From NCBI RefSeq assembly GCF_040947875.1, contig NZ_JBFRXN010000002.1, positions 2,294,001 to 2,358,000 of the forward strand: a stretch of 64,000 nucleotides of DNA. Reading direction: 5' to 3'. Positions within the stretch are counted from its first letter, which is position 1. Every line of letters begins with the position of its first letter. The translations under genes and the position numbers were made by a program. Below the pieces are notes generated by a model that had not been told where the DNA came from, did not search any database, and worked only from the letters and a program-made list of their open reading frames with translations. Source of the stretch: Pseudomonas sp. MYb118. Its GTDB lineage: Bacteria; Pseudomonadota; Gammaproteobacteria; Pseudomonadales; Pseudomonadaceae. Of this stretch, positions 38,094 through 47,326 are shown in pieces.

Positions 38094-39584
38094 ATGGTTG
38101 CCGCATTGCTTGATCGTCTTGGTGTGAACCCGGCCCTGTACCAGAACGGCAAAGTGCCGGTGCATTCGCCGATTGATGGCAGCCGCATCGGCGCCGTGAA
38201 CTGGGAAGGTGCCGCTGAAGTCGAGCAGCACATCAGTCGCGCAGATCATGCGTTCGAACTGTGGCGCAAGGTTCCGGCCCCGCGCCGTGGCGAGCTGGTG
38301 CGTCAATTTGGCGAAGTGCTGCGTGAATACAAGGCCGACCTCGGCGAGCTGGTGTCCTGGGAAGCCGGCAAGATCACCCAGGAAGGCCTGGGTGAAGTCC
38401 AGGAAATGATCGACATCTGCGACTTCGCCGTCGGCCTGTCCCGCCAGTTGTACGGTCTGACCATCGCTTCCGAGCGTCCTGGCCACCACATGCGCGAAAC
38501 CTGGCACCCGCTGGGCGTCGTCGGCGTGATCAGCGCATTCAACTTCCCGGTCGCGGTCTGGGCCTGGAACACCACGCTGGCGCTGGTCTGCGGCAACCCG
38601 GTGATCTGGAAACCGTCGGAGAAAACCCCGCTGACCGCCCTGGCCTGCCAGGCGCTGTTCGAACGCGTGCTGAAGAACTTCAGCGACGCGCCTGCACACC
38701 TGAGCCAGGTTGTCATCGGCGGCCGCGATGCCGGCGAGGCACTGGTCGACGATCCGCGCGTGGCCCTGGTCAGCGCCACCGGCAGCACCCGTATGGGCCG
38801 TGAAGTGGCGCCGAAGATCGCTGCACGTTTTGCCCGCAGCATCCTCGAACTGGGCGGTAACAACGCCATGATCCTCGGCCCGAGCGCCGACCTCGACATG
38901 GCCGTACGCGCGATCCTGTTCAGCGCGGTAGGCACCGCCGGCCAGCGTTGCACCACCCTGCGTCGCCTGATCGCCCATGAATCGGTCAAGGAAGAAATCG
39001 TCAGCCGCCTCAAGGCTGCCTACGCCAAGGTGCGCATCGGTCACCCGCTGGAAGGCAACCTGATCGGCCCGCTGATCGACAAGCAGAGCTTCGACAACAT
39101 GCAGGATGCGCTGGAGCAGGCCCTGAGCGAAGGCGGCCGGGTGTTCGGTGGCAAGCGCCAGTTGCAGGAACAGTTCCCGAACGCCTACTACGTGGAACCG
39201 GCCATCGTCGAAATGCCGGAGCAGAGCGACGTGGTCCGCCACGAAACCTTCGCCCCGATCCTCTACGTGATCGGCTACAGCGATTTCGACGAGGCCCTGC
39301 GCCTGAACAACGCCGTGCCACAAGGCCTGTCCTCGTGCGTGTTCACCACCGACGTGCGTGAAGCGGAGAAATTCATGTCGGCGGTCGGCAGCGACTGCGG
39401 CATCGCCAACGTCAACATCGGCCCGAGCGGCGCGGAAATCGGCGGTGCCTTCGGTGGCGAAAAAGAAACCGGCGGCGGCCGCGAATCCGGCTCCGACGCC
39501 TGGCGCGCCTACATGCGCCGCCAGACCAACACCGTGAACTACTCGCTGGAACTGCCGTTGGCGCAGGGCATCACGTTCGACTAA
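38094..39584 (+). CDS. amaB: Delta1-piperideine-6-carboxylate dehydrogenase (ALDH7 family)
   Basis: AmaB oxidises the semialdehyde in equilibrium with Delta1-piperideine-6-carboxylate to 2-aminoadipate with NAD+, in the L-pipecolate branch of lysine catabolism. The 496-aa protein (MVAALLDRLGVNPALYQNGK) is an antiquitin-like aldehyde dehydrogenase: NAD-binding SATGSTRMGREVAPKIAARF, catalytic glutamate in LELGGNNAMILGPSA, and catalytic cysteine in GTAGQRCTTLRRL. Ribosome site GAGGAG lies 6 bp upstream. amaA follows after 156 bp that include a REP pair. Confidence 0.93.
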   Translation: MVAALLDRLGVNPALYQNGKVPVHSPIDGSRIGAVNWEGAAEVEQHISRADHAFELWRKVPAPRRGELVRQFGEVLREYKADLGELVSWEAGKITQEGLGEVQEMIDICDFAVGLSRQLYGLTIASERPGHHMRETWHPLGVVGVISAFNFPVAVWAWNTTLALVCGNPVIWKPSEKTPLTALACQALFERVLKNFSDAPAHLSQVVIGGRDAGEALVDDPRVALVSATGSTRMGREVAPKIAARFARSILELGGNNAMILGPSADLDMAVRAILFSAVGTAGQRCTTLRRLIAHESVKEEIVSRLKAAYAKVRIGHPLEGNLIGPLIDKQSFDNMQDALEQALSEGGRVFGGKRQLQEQFPNAYYVEPAIVEMPEQSDVVRHETFAPILYVIGYSDFDEALRLNNAVPQGLSSCVFTTDVREAEKFMSAVGSDCGIANVNIGPSGAEIGGAFGGEKETGGGRESGSDAWRAYMRRQTNTVNYSLELPLAQGITFD

Positions 39585-39603
39585 ACCTCGAACTGAATGA
39601 CCT

Positions 39604-39692
39604 TGTGGGAGCGAGCCTGCTCGCGATAGCGATCTGTCAGTCACCTCTTTTTTGGATGTGACGACGCTATCGCGAGCAGGCTCGCTCCCACA
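39604..39692. repeat. REP inverted pair 9
   Basis: Arms of the GTGGGAGCGAGCCTGCTCGCG subtype around a spacer of about 35 bp, between amaB and amaA inside a likely operon. Confidence 0.9.
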
Positions 39693-39740
39693 TTCAAGAC
39701 TGAATAAGTGTTTTTGTTGGGTTTCCGTTGGAGTCTGGCA

Positions 39741-41024
39741 ATGCCGTTACGCGAAGAATGTCTGTGGGAAAAACTGACGCCGCAAAGGCCCGACCATGCG
39801 GCGCTCAAGGGCGAAGTAACGGTTGATGTGTGTGTCATCGGCGCCGGGTTTACCGGTTTGTCGGCGGCGGTGCATCTGCTGGAGCAGGGCAAGACGGTCT
39901 GTGTGCTCGAAGCCCATCGCACCGGGCACGGTGGTTCGGGGCGTAACGTCGGGCTGGTGAATGCCGGCATGTGGATCCCCCCGGACGACATCGAGGCCGG
40001 GTTCGGCGAAGCGGTGGGCAGCCAGCTCAATCGCATGCTGGGTGCGGCGCCGGCGCTGGTGTTCAGCCTGGTGGACAAGTACAACATCGACTGCCAGTTG
40101 CGCCGCGAAGGCACGCTGCACATGGCGCACAATGCCCGTGGCGAAGCCGACCTGCGCAGCCGGGAACAACAATGGAAGCGCCGTGGCGCGCCGATCGAAC
40201 TGTTGACCGGTTCGGCCTGCGAACACGCCACGGGCACCAAAAAGATCGCCGCCGCGCTGCTCGACCGGCGTGCCGGCACCATCAACCCGATGGCCTACGC
40301 CACCGGGCTGGCGGGTGCCGCGGTGAAACTGGGTGGTCAGCTGTTCGATCACTCGCCGGTCACGCGCCTGGAGCGCCAGGGCCAGCGCTGGTCGGTGCAG
40401 ACCGAGCAGGGTTCGGTGCTGGCCGAGCAGGTGGTGATTGCCTCCAACGCCTACACCGAAGGCGACTGGACCGAACTGCGCCGCAACTTCTTCCCCGGCT
40501 ATTACTACCAGGTTGCGTCCGTGCCGCTCACCGGCGAAGCCGCGCAGCGCATCTTGCCGGGTGGCCAGGGTTCGTGGGATACCCGCCAGGTACTCAGCAG
40601 CGTTCGTCGCGACAAGGATGGCCGGCTGTTGCTCGGCAGCCTGGGCAACGGCAACCAGAAACCGACCTGGTTCCTCAAGGCCTGGGCCGATCGGGTCCAG
40701 CAGCATTACTTCCCTTATCTCAAGTCGGTGGAGTGGGAATGCACCTGGACCGGGCGCATTGCCTTCACGCCCGATCACCTGATGCGCCTGTTCGAACCCG
40801 CGCCGGGCCTCGTCGCCGTCACCGGTTACAACGGACGCGGCGTGACCACGGGCACGGTGGTCGGCAAGGCCTTTGCCGATTATCTGTGTAACGGAAATCC
40901 TCAGGCGTTGCCGATCCCCTTCGCGCCCATGCAGCCCGTGGCCGGGGTGGGCCTGCGCAGTTGCCTGTACGAGGCCGGCTTTTCGCTGTATCACGCGGGC
41001 CAGTGCCTGCGCATCGTGATCTGA
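39741..41024 (+). CDS. amaA: L-pipecolate oxidase (FAD-dependent, DAO family)
   Basis: AmaA oxidises L-pipecolate to Delta1-piperideine-6-carboxylate, the substrate of AmaB. The 427-aa protein starts MPLREECLWEKLTPQRPDHA with the dinucleotide loop DVCVIGAGFTGLSAAVHLLE near residue 35. Later FAD-contact regions are RAGTINPMAYATGLAGAAVK and VTGYNGRGVTTGTVVGKAFA. The ATG at 39741 has GGAG 8 bp upstream; a frame reaching 39708 is less likely. Function is assigned from the amaR-amaB-amaA order plus family; D-amino acid or glycine oxidase relatives look similar in sequence. Confidence 0.85.
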   Translation: MPLREECLWEKLTPQRPDHAALKGEVTVDVCVIGAGFTGLSAAVHLLEQGKTVCVLEAHRTGHGGSGRNVGLVNAGMWIPPDDIEAGFGEAVGSQLNRMLGAAPALVFSLVDKYNIDCQLRREGTLHMAHNARGEADLRSREQQWKRRGAPIELLTGSACEHATGTKKIAAALLDRRAGTINPMAYATGLAGAAVKLGGQLFDHSPVTRLERQGQRWSVQTEQGSVLAEQVVIASNAYTEGDWTELRRNFFPGYYYQVASVPLTGEAAQRILPGGQGSWDTRQVLSSVRRDKDGRLLLGSLGNGNQKPTWFLKAWADRVQQHYFPYLKSVEWECTWTGRIAFTPDHLMRLFEPAPGLVAVTGYNGRGVTTGTVVGKAFADYLCNGNPQALPIPFAPMQPVAGVGLRSCLYEAGFSLYHAGQCLRIVI

Positions 41025-41080
41025 TTGTAGAAATTTGTTGCACAAAGCGGCGCTTTTCGGCGTTGCGGCTAGCCTGTAAT

Positions 41081-41107
41081 GGTGCGGGTTGTAGCAGTCC
41101 CCGCACC
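41081..41107. repeat. 8-bp inverted repeat after amaA
   Basis: GGTGCGGG-11 nt-CCCGCACC, a perfect GC-rich stem 57 bp after amaA without a T-tract. It may be an RNA hairpin ending amaA or an operator for the transporter operon. Confidence 0.4.
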
Positions 41108-41117
41108 AGCAGTGTGC
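41103..41117 (+). promoter_or_regulatory. NtrC-like activator site upstream of the ABC transporter operon
   Basis: GCACCA-GCAGT-GTGC has the GCAC-N7-GTGC form of enterobacterial NtrC sites (model GCACCAAAATGGTGC; 11 of 15 identical). It lies about 200 bp upstream of a perfect sigma-54 promoter. Confidence 0.45.
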
Positions 41118-41122
41118 AGTTC

Positions 41123-41245
41123 GGTGACGTGGGCTGTTACAGGCTGGTTGCACGCCGTTTGGTGCCGCGGTTGCAATGATGGCGCAGGCGGGTTGCGCCC
41201 GAAAAAATAAATGGTTTTACCTTCCGCGGTTTAGACGGTTGCACG
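41123..41245 (+). repeat. Array of GGTTGCAC-like motifs at 22-24 bp spacing
   Basis: Motif starts at 41146 (GGTTGCAC), 41169 (GGTTGCAA), 41191 (GGTTGCGC), 41213 (GGTTTTAC) and 41237 (GGTTGCAC), with a weaker GGTGACGT at 41123. Spacings are 23, 23, 22, 22 and 24 bp, about two helical turns each, so all face the same side of the DNA. The array ends about 75 bp before the sigma-54 promoter. Confidence 0.65.
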
Positions 41246-41316
41246 CCCAATGAAAATGGGACCGAAACAGTCGAAAAAACAATAAAGCAGCGACTTTTTT
41301 CAGAATAAAAAACCGA

Positions 41317-41332
41317 TGGCACGGCCCTTGCT
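41317..41332 (+). promoter_or_regulatory. Sigma-54 promoter of the LIV-type transporter operon
   Basis: TGGCACG-GCCC-TTGCT is an exact match to the sigma-54 consensus TGGCACG-N4-TTGCW. It lies 58 bp before the start codon of the binding-protein gene in a 365-bp intergenic region. Confidence 0.85.
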
Positions 41333-41389
41333 CTGAGCATTCAGTGAAGTCGCAGTGCCAAATCAAAAAAAACCTTGGAGCACCACCTC

Positions 41390-42523
41390 ATGTCCCAGAC
41401 GTTTTACAAGAAAGGCTTTCTGGCCCTCGCAGTGGCTACTGCGTTGGGCGTTTCTGCGTTTGCTCAGGCCGACATCAAGATCGGCGTAGCGGGTCCAATG
41501 ACGGGCGCCAACGCGGCATTTGGCGAACAGTACATGAAGGGTGCACAAGCGGCGGCCGATGCGGTCAACGCTGCAGGCGGCGTGAACGGGGAAAAAATCG
41601 TACTGGTCAAGGGCGATGACGCCTGCGAACCGAAACAGGCTGTGACGGTCGCCAAGGACCTGACCAACCAGAAAGTGGCGGGCGTGGTGGGCCACTTCTG
41701 CTCCTCGTCGACCATCCCGGCCTCCGAGATCTACGACGAAGCGGGCATCATCGCTATCACCCCGGGTTCCACCAACCCACAGGTGACCGAGCGCGGCCTG
41801 AGCGCCATGTTCCGTATGTGCGGGCGTGACGACCAGCAAGGCATCGTCGCCGGCGACTACATCGTCGACGTGCTCAAGGGCAAGAAAGTCGTCGTGCTGC
41901 ACGACAAGGACACCTACGGCCAGGGCCTGGCGGATGCCACCAAGGCACAGCTGGAAAAACGCGGCGTCAAGCCCGTGCTGTACGAAGGCCTGACCCGCGG
42001 CGAGAAAGACTTCAGCACCATCGTGACCAAAATCCGTGGCGCCGGCGCAGACGTCGTCTACTTCGGTGGCCTGCACCCGGAAGCCGGTCCACTGGTGCGT
42101 CAATTGCGTGAACAGGGCCTCAAGGACGTCAAGTTCATGTCCGATGACGGCATCGTGACCGACGAACTGGTCACCACTGCCGGCGGTCCGCAATTCGTCG
42201 ACGGCGTACTGATGACCTTCGGTGCCGACCCACGTCTGCTGCCAGACAGCAAGGCCGTGGTAGACGCCTTCCGCAAGGCCGGTACCGAGCCTGAAGGCTA
42301 CACCCTGTACGCCTACGCCTCGGTACAGACCCTGGCTGCAGCCTTCAACGGCGCCAAGTCCAACAAGGGCGAGGAAGCCGCTGCCTGGCTGAAGAAAAAC
42401 CCGGTCAAGACCGTCATGGGCGAAAAGGCCTGGGACAGCAAGGGCGACCTGAAAGTCTCCGACTACGTGGTTTACCAGTGGGACAAGGACGGCAAATACC
42501 ACCAACTGGAAAAACAGAAGTGA
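41390..42523 (+). CDS. livK: Branched-chain amino acid-type ABC transporter substrate-binding protein
   Basis: Periplasmic binding protein of the LivK/BraC family. The 377-aa precursor (MSQTFYKKGFLALAVATALG) has a signal peptide ending SAFAQA before DIKIGVAGPMTGANAAFGEQ. The family disulfide region is present (GDDACEPKQAV, VAGVVGHFCSSSTIPASEIY). The ATG at 41390 has GGAG 11 bp upstream. It heads a five-gene operon and sits behind a sigma-54 promoter. From memory this is the PA4913-type system rather than the main leucine transporter braCDEFG, so the substrate may be another amino acid; adjacency to amaBA makes pipecolate or a lysine product worth considering. Confidence 0.88.
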   Translation: MSQTFYKKGFLALAVATALGVSAFAQADIKIGVAGPMTGANAAFGEQYMKGAQAAADAVNAAGGVNGEKIVLVKGDDACEPKQAVTVAKDLTNQKVAGVVGHFCSSSTIPASEIYDEAGIIAITPGSTNPQVTERGLSAMFRMCGRDDQQGIVAGDYIVDVLKGKKVVVLHDKDTYGQGLADATKAQLEKRGVKPVLYEGLTRGEKDFSTIVTKIRGAGADVVYFGGLHPEAGPLVRQLREQGLKDVKFMSDDGIVTDELVTTAGGPQFVDGVLMTFGADPRLLPDSKAVVDAFRKAGTEPEGYTLYAYASVQTLAAAFNGAKSNKGEEAAAWLKKNPVKTVMGEKAWDSKGDLKVSDYVVYQWDKDGKYHQLEKQK

Positions 42524-42530
42524 CATAACT

Positions 42531-42553
42531 GCCCGGCGCCTCGTGCGCCGGGC
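42531..42553 (+). other. Strong hairpin between livK and livH
   Basis: GCCCGGCGC-CTCGT-GCGCCGGGC, a perfect 9-bp stem 7 bp after livK with no T-tract. Such stems after the binding-protein gene usually protect that mRNA segment from 3' decay and give excess binding protein. The remaining 130 bp before livH hold no gene I can support. Confidence 0.6.
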
Positions 42554-42685
42554 AATCCTCGAACATGTCCGTGCAGTACCTGACTTTTCTCGTAGAGCTG
42601 CACACAACCGCACTGCGCCGGCGGCTGAACCCCGGTCCGTCGCAGGCGGCTTCTGTGCAGTCTCTCAAATGCGTGAGATTGCGTT

Positions 42686-43600
42686 ATGGATGGTATTTTC
42701 CTGCAGCAACTGGTCAACGGCCTGACCCTCGGGTCGGTCTATGGCCTGATCGCCATTGGCTACACAATGGTCTATGGCATCATTGGCATGATCAACTTCG
42801 CCCACGGCGAGGTTTACATGATTTCCGCTTACCTCGCGGCAATCAGTCTGGCATTGCTGGCTTACTTCGGTATTGAATCCTTCCCTCTGCTGATGCTCGG
42901 CACACTGGTGTTCACCATTGTCGTCACCGGGGTATATGGCTGGGTCATCGAACGCATCGCCTACAAACCCCTGCGCAACTCCACCCGGCTGGCACCGCTG
43001 ATCAGCGCCATCGGGATTTCACTGATCCTGCAAAACTACGCACAGATTTCCCAAGGAGCCAAGCAACAAGGTGTGCCTACCTTGCTGACCGGTGCCTGGC
43101 GTGTCGAGGTCGGCTCGGGTTTCGTGCAACTGACCTACACCAAGGTGTTCATCCTGGTTGCGGCATTCGTCGGGATGGCGGCGCTGACCTACATCATCAA
43201 GTACACCAAGCTCGGCCGCATGTGCCGCGCCACCCAGCAAGACCGCAAGATGGCCTCGATCCTGGGGATCAACACCGACCGGGTGATTTCCTACGTATTC
43301 ATCATCGGTGCAGCGATGGCAGCCCTGGCTGGCGTGCTGATCACCATGAACTACGGCACCTTCGACTTCTACGCGGGTTTCATCATCGGCATCAAGGCGT
43401 TCACCGCGGCGGTGCTCGGCGGGATCGGCTCTCTGCCCGGCGCCATGCTCGGCGGGATCATCCTCGGGATTTCCGAGTCGCTGTTCTCGGGTCTGGTCAA
43501 CTCGGACTACAAAGACGTCTTCAGCTTCTCGCTGCTGGTTCTCGTTCTGGTCTTTCGGCCTCAAGGCCTGCTTGGCCGTCCTCTTGTGTCGAAGGTGTAA
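42686..43600 (+). CDS. livH: LIV-type ABC transporter permease LivH
   Basis: Inner-membrane permease, 304 aa, beginning MDGIFLQQLVNGLTLGSVYG. It has about eight hydrophobic helices. Conserved LivH signatures are GYTMVYGIIGMINFAHGEVY near residue 25 and AFTAAVLGGIGSLPGAMLGG near residue 240, which includes the ATPase-contact loop. Pairs with LivM encoded 3 bp downstream. Confidence 0.93.
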   Translation: MDGIFLQQLVNGLTLGSVYGLIAIGYTMVYGIIGMINFAHGEVYMISAYLAAISLALLAYFGIESFPLLMLGTLVFTIVVTGVYGWVIERIAYKPLRNSTRLAPLISAIGISLILQNYAQISQGAKQQGVPTLLTGAWRVEVGSGFVQLTYTKVFILVAAFVGMAALTYIIKYTKLGRMCRATQQDRKMASILGINTDRVISYVFIIGAAMAALAGVLITMNYGTFDFYAGFIIGIKAFTAAVLGGIGSLPGAMLGGIILGISESLFSGLVNSDYKDVFSFSLLVLVLVFRPQGLLGRPLVSKV

Positions 43601-43603
43601 GTC

Positions 43604-44887
43604 ATGTCTTCAACCACTAAAAAAACCATTGATCTCAAGAAAAGTCTGGTTGATGCGATTCTTTCCGGCCTCATTGCCCTGATCGTATTCGGGCCAATTG
43701 TCGGCGTCGTGCTCGATGGCTACGGTTTCAACCTGGAAGCCACACGGGTAGCCTGGATCATCGCCGTCGTCATGGCTGGGCGCTTTGCCCTGAGCACTTT
43801 CCTGCAAACGTCCCGGGGCCTGAAAATCCTCGACAGCTTCGAGAGCTCCGGCTCCGGGGTTCACGTACTGCCGCCTGACTACAAATCACGCCTGCGCTGG
43901 ATCATCCCGCTGATGATCGTCATCGCCGTGGTGCTGCCGTTTTTCTCCAACTCCTACCTGCTTGGCGTGGTCATCCTCGGCCTGATCTACGTGTTGCTGG
44001 GCCTGGGCCTGAACATCGTGGTCGGCCTGGCCGGCCTGCTCGACCTCGGTTACGTGGCGTTCTACGCCATCGGTGCCTATGGTCTGGCGCTGGGTTATCA
44101 ATACCTGGGGCTGGGGTTCTGGACGGTGCTGCCGCTGGCGGCGATCACCGCAGGCCTGGCCGGTTGCATCCTCGGTTTCCCGGTGCTGCGCCTGCACGGC
44201 GACTACCTGGCGATCGTGACCCTGGGCTTTGGTGAAATCATCCGCCTGGTGCTCAACAACTGGCTGTCGCTGACCGGTGGCCCCAACGGCATGCCGGCGC
44301 CACTGCCGACCTTCTTCGGCCTGGAGTTCGGCAAGCGGGCCAAGGACGGCGGGGTGCCGTTCCATGAGTTCTTCGGCATCGCCTACAACCCGGACGTGAA
44401 GTACTACTTCATCTACGCCGTGCTGTTCCTGGTCGTGCTGGCCGTGCTGTACATCAAGCACCGTCTGGTCAAGATGCCGGTCGGTCGTGCCTGGGAAGCG
44501 CTGCGCGAAGATGAAATCGCCTGCCGCTCCATGGGCCTGAACCACGTGCTGGTCAAACTCTCGGCGTTCACCATCGGTGCATCGACCGCGGGCCTGGCCG
44601 GGGTGTTCTTTGCCACTTACCAGGGCTTCGTCAACCCGACCTCGTTCACCTTCTTCGAATCGGCGCTGATCCTCGCCATCGTGGTACTGGGCGGCATGGG
44701 TTCGACCATCGGCGTAGTCATCGCGGCCTTCGTGCTGACCGTGGCCCCGGAACTGCTGCGTGGGTTCGCCGAATACCGCGTCCTGCTGTTCGGCATCCTG
44801 ATGGTGGTGATGATGATCTGGCGACCGCGCGGCCTGATTCGGATCAGCCGTACCGGTGTGACACCGCGTAAAGGAGTAGCGCCATGA
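43604..44887 (+). CDS. livM: LIV-type ABC transporter permease LivM
   Basis: Second permease subunit, 427 aa (MSSTTKKTIDLKKSLVDAIL). The first 90 residues form a charged N-terminus, one or two helices and a soluble loop not found in LivH. The core starts at LRWIIPLMIVIAVVLPFFSN. Family motifs are GLAGLLDLGYVAFYAIGAYG, GDYLAIVTLGFGEIIRLVLN and the contact loop GRAWEALREDEIACRSMGLN. It overlaps livG by 4 bp. Confidence 0.93.
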   Translation: MSSTTKKTIDLKKSLVDAILSGLIALIVFGPIVGVVLDGYGFNLEATRVAWIIAVVMAGRFALSTFLQTSRGLKILDSFESSGSGVHVLPPDYKSRLRWIIPLMIVIAVVLPFFSNSYLLGVVILGLIYVLLGLGLNIVVGLAGLLDLGYVAFYAIGAYGLALGYQYLGLGFWTVLPLAAITAGLAGCILGFPVLRLHGDYLAIVTLGFGEIIRLVLNNWLSLTGGPNGMPAPLPTFFGLEFGKRAKDGGVPFHEFFGIAYNPDVKYYFIYAVLFLVVLAVLYIKHRLVKMPVGRAWEALREDEIACRSMGLNHVLVKLSAFTIGASTAGLAGVFFATYQGFVNPTSFTFFESALILAIVVLGGMGSTIGVVIAAFVLTVAPELLRGFAEYRVLLFGILMVVMMIWRPRGLIRISRTGVTPRKGVAP

Positions 44888-45752
44888 GCGAAGTCGTCCT
44901 CTCGGTCGAGAAACTGATGATGCACTTCGGCGGCATCAAGGCGTTGAACGACGTCAGCCTGAATGTGCACCGCAACTCGATCTTCGCCCTGATCGGCCCC
45001 AACGGCGCCGGCAAGACCACCGTGTTCAACTGCCTGACCGGCTTCTACAAGGCCTCCGGCGGCAAGATCGAACTCAATGTGCGCGGTGAGCGCACCAACG
45101 TCATCCAGCTGCTGGGCGAGTCGTTCAAGCCGACTGACTTCGTTTCGCCGAAGTCCTTCGCCAGCCGCATGTACTACAAAATGTTCGGCGGCACCCACCT
45201 GGTCAACCGTGCGGGCCTGGCGCGTACGTTCCAGAACATTCGCCTGTTCAAGGAAATGTCGGTGCTGGAGAACCTGCTGGTGGCTCAGCACATGTGGGTC
45301 AACCGCAACCTGCTTGCGGGCATCCTCAACACCAAGGGCTACCGCAAGGCCGAAAGCGATGCGCTGGACCACGCCTTCTACTGGCTGGAAGTGGTGGACC
45401 TGGTGGACTGCGCCAACCGTCTGGCCGGTGAACTGTCCTACGGCCAGCAACGCCGCCTGGAAATCGCCCGGGCCATGTGCACCCGGCCGCAGATCATCTG
45501 CCTCGACGAACCGGCCGCCGGCCTCAACCCTCAGGAAACCGAAGCGCTGAGCGCGATGATCCGGCTGCTGCGCGACGAGCACGATCTGACCGTGGTGCTG
45601 ATCGAACACGACATGGGCATGGTTATGAGCATTTCCGACCACATCGTGGTGCTGGACCACGGCGTCGTCATCGCCGAGGGCGGCCCCGACGATATCCGCA
45701 ACAACCCGAAAGTGATTGCCGCCTACCTGGGCGCTGACGAAGAGGAAGTGGT

Positions 45753-45756
<4 letters not shown>
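44884..45756 (+). CDS. livG: LIV-type ABC transporter ATP-binding protein LivG
   Basis: ATPase subunit, 290 aa (MSEVVLSVEKLMMHFGGIKA). Walker A GPNGAGKTT near residue 40, signature LSYGQQRRLEIARAM, Walker B IICLDEPAAGLNP and the switch His in LIEHDMGMVM. Between Walker A and the Q-loop (FQNIRLF) there is an extra segment of about 40 residues (GERTNVIQLLGESFKPTDFV...) that makes it longer than a typical 255-aa LivG. Overlaps livF by 4 bp. Confidence 0.93.
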
Positions 45757-46469
<713 letters not shown>

Positions 46470-46487
46470 GCCCCGCTGCAACACCCA

Positions 46488-46518
46488 AGCCCCGGCGCGC
46501 AAAGCGGCGGGGCTTTTT
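46488..46518 (+). terminator. Terminator of the liv operon
   Basis: AGCCCCG-13 nt-CGGGGCT running into TTTTT, 18 bp after livF. Confidence 0.85.
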
Positions 46519-46532
46519 CATGACTATCCCAC

Positions 46533-46655
46533 CCCTGTAGGAGCGAGCTTGTCGAGGCGTCGAACCGTCGCGATGGTCGTTAACGATAACGCAGGAATGT
46601 CTGACCCCCAGCGGTGTCTGGGCTTCCATCGCGAGCAAGCTCGCTCCTACAGGGG
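46533..46655. repeat. REP inverted pair 10, left arm interrupted
   Basis: The right arm is a normal REP (CATCGCGAGCAAGCTCGCTC). The left arm is split by about 16 bp (46552-46567, TCGAGGCGTCGAACCG) inserted between GAGCGAGCTTG and TCGCGATGG. Confidence 0.8.
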
Positions 46656-47326
46656 CGGGGGTTGGAGCAAATGGCCAATTGTGGAAAACAAATTCCAAAA
46701 GCCTTGAAAGCGCGACATAAAGCCGCTGTAAACAGTTGTTTCGCCACGCTTTTGACTTGTCCCCGTTTGCTGTGGAACTGGCTGTGAATAACATGGGAGT
46801 AGCCGGCTGAAAGCCTTTGAATTCGTGGCTTGCAGCGTGGTGATCGTTTTTTGATCAGGCGTTTTTGGCAGGCCTGCGACCGGTAATGTCAACCTTTTTA
46901 TTGTTCACCGCCGCCGTATCAAACCGCTGGGCAAAGCCTGTGGATAACTCTGTGATTAAACTCTGGAAAGACTCAGCTGAGGGCCGTGGTTACTGGCTTG
47001 GCGCCATCTCTGTAGGATCGCTCCCATCGTGCAATATGCCATGGGCTGCACAACGGGCGTTCCAGGGTCAAGCAAAAAACTTTGCAATGGGGCCGCAAAG
47101 CCTTATGCACAGCGGCTTGCAGCGTATTCACTTGCCCCCGGAAACTGTGGAGCGGCTTGTGGATAACGTGCGGGTATATGGCTGCGGGCCACGATTTATC
47201 AGGCGTGCAGCGCTTTGATTGTTTTTTGTACAGCCGTGTCGGTTGCCGGTGCGTGTCAAGGCGGGCATGCTGCCAGCTGAATTTTCATTTCAAAGGCTGC
47301 GCAGCGGCCCAAGCAAGGAGAACACG
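46656..47326. other. 670-bp gene-free region with clustered DnaA-box-like sequences in two diverged copies
   Basis: No open frame here has family features or a ribosome site. Matches to the DnaA-box consensus TTWTNCACA (either strand) start at 46680 (TGTGGAAAA), 46783 (TGTGAATAA), 46939 (TGTGGATAA), 47103 (TTATGCACA) and 47158 (TGTGGATAA). Three same-strand doublets spaced exactly 12 bp are 46771/46783, 46939/46951 and 47146/47158. The segment 46755-46861 aligns without gaps to 47130-47236 (offset 375 bp; 32/45 and 24/31 identical in the two best blocks), so it is an old duplication. The promoter of the downstream dehydrogenase gene must also lie here. Confidence 0.6.

Noticed and set aside
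37920..39644. Minus-strand continuation of the amaR frame across amaB (874 codons in total)
   Set aside because: The LysR protein starts naturally at 37919; the upstream part is antisense to a confident ALDH gene.
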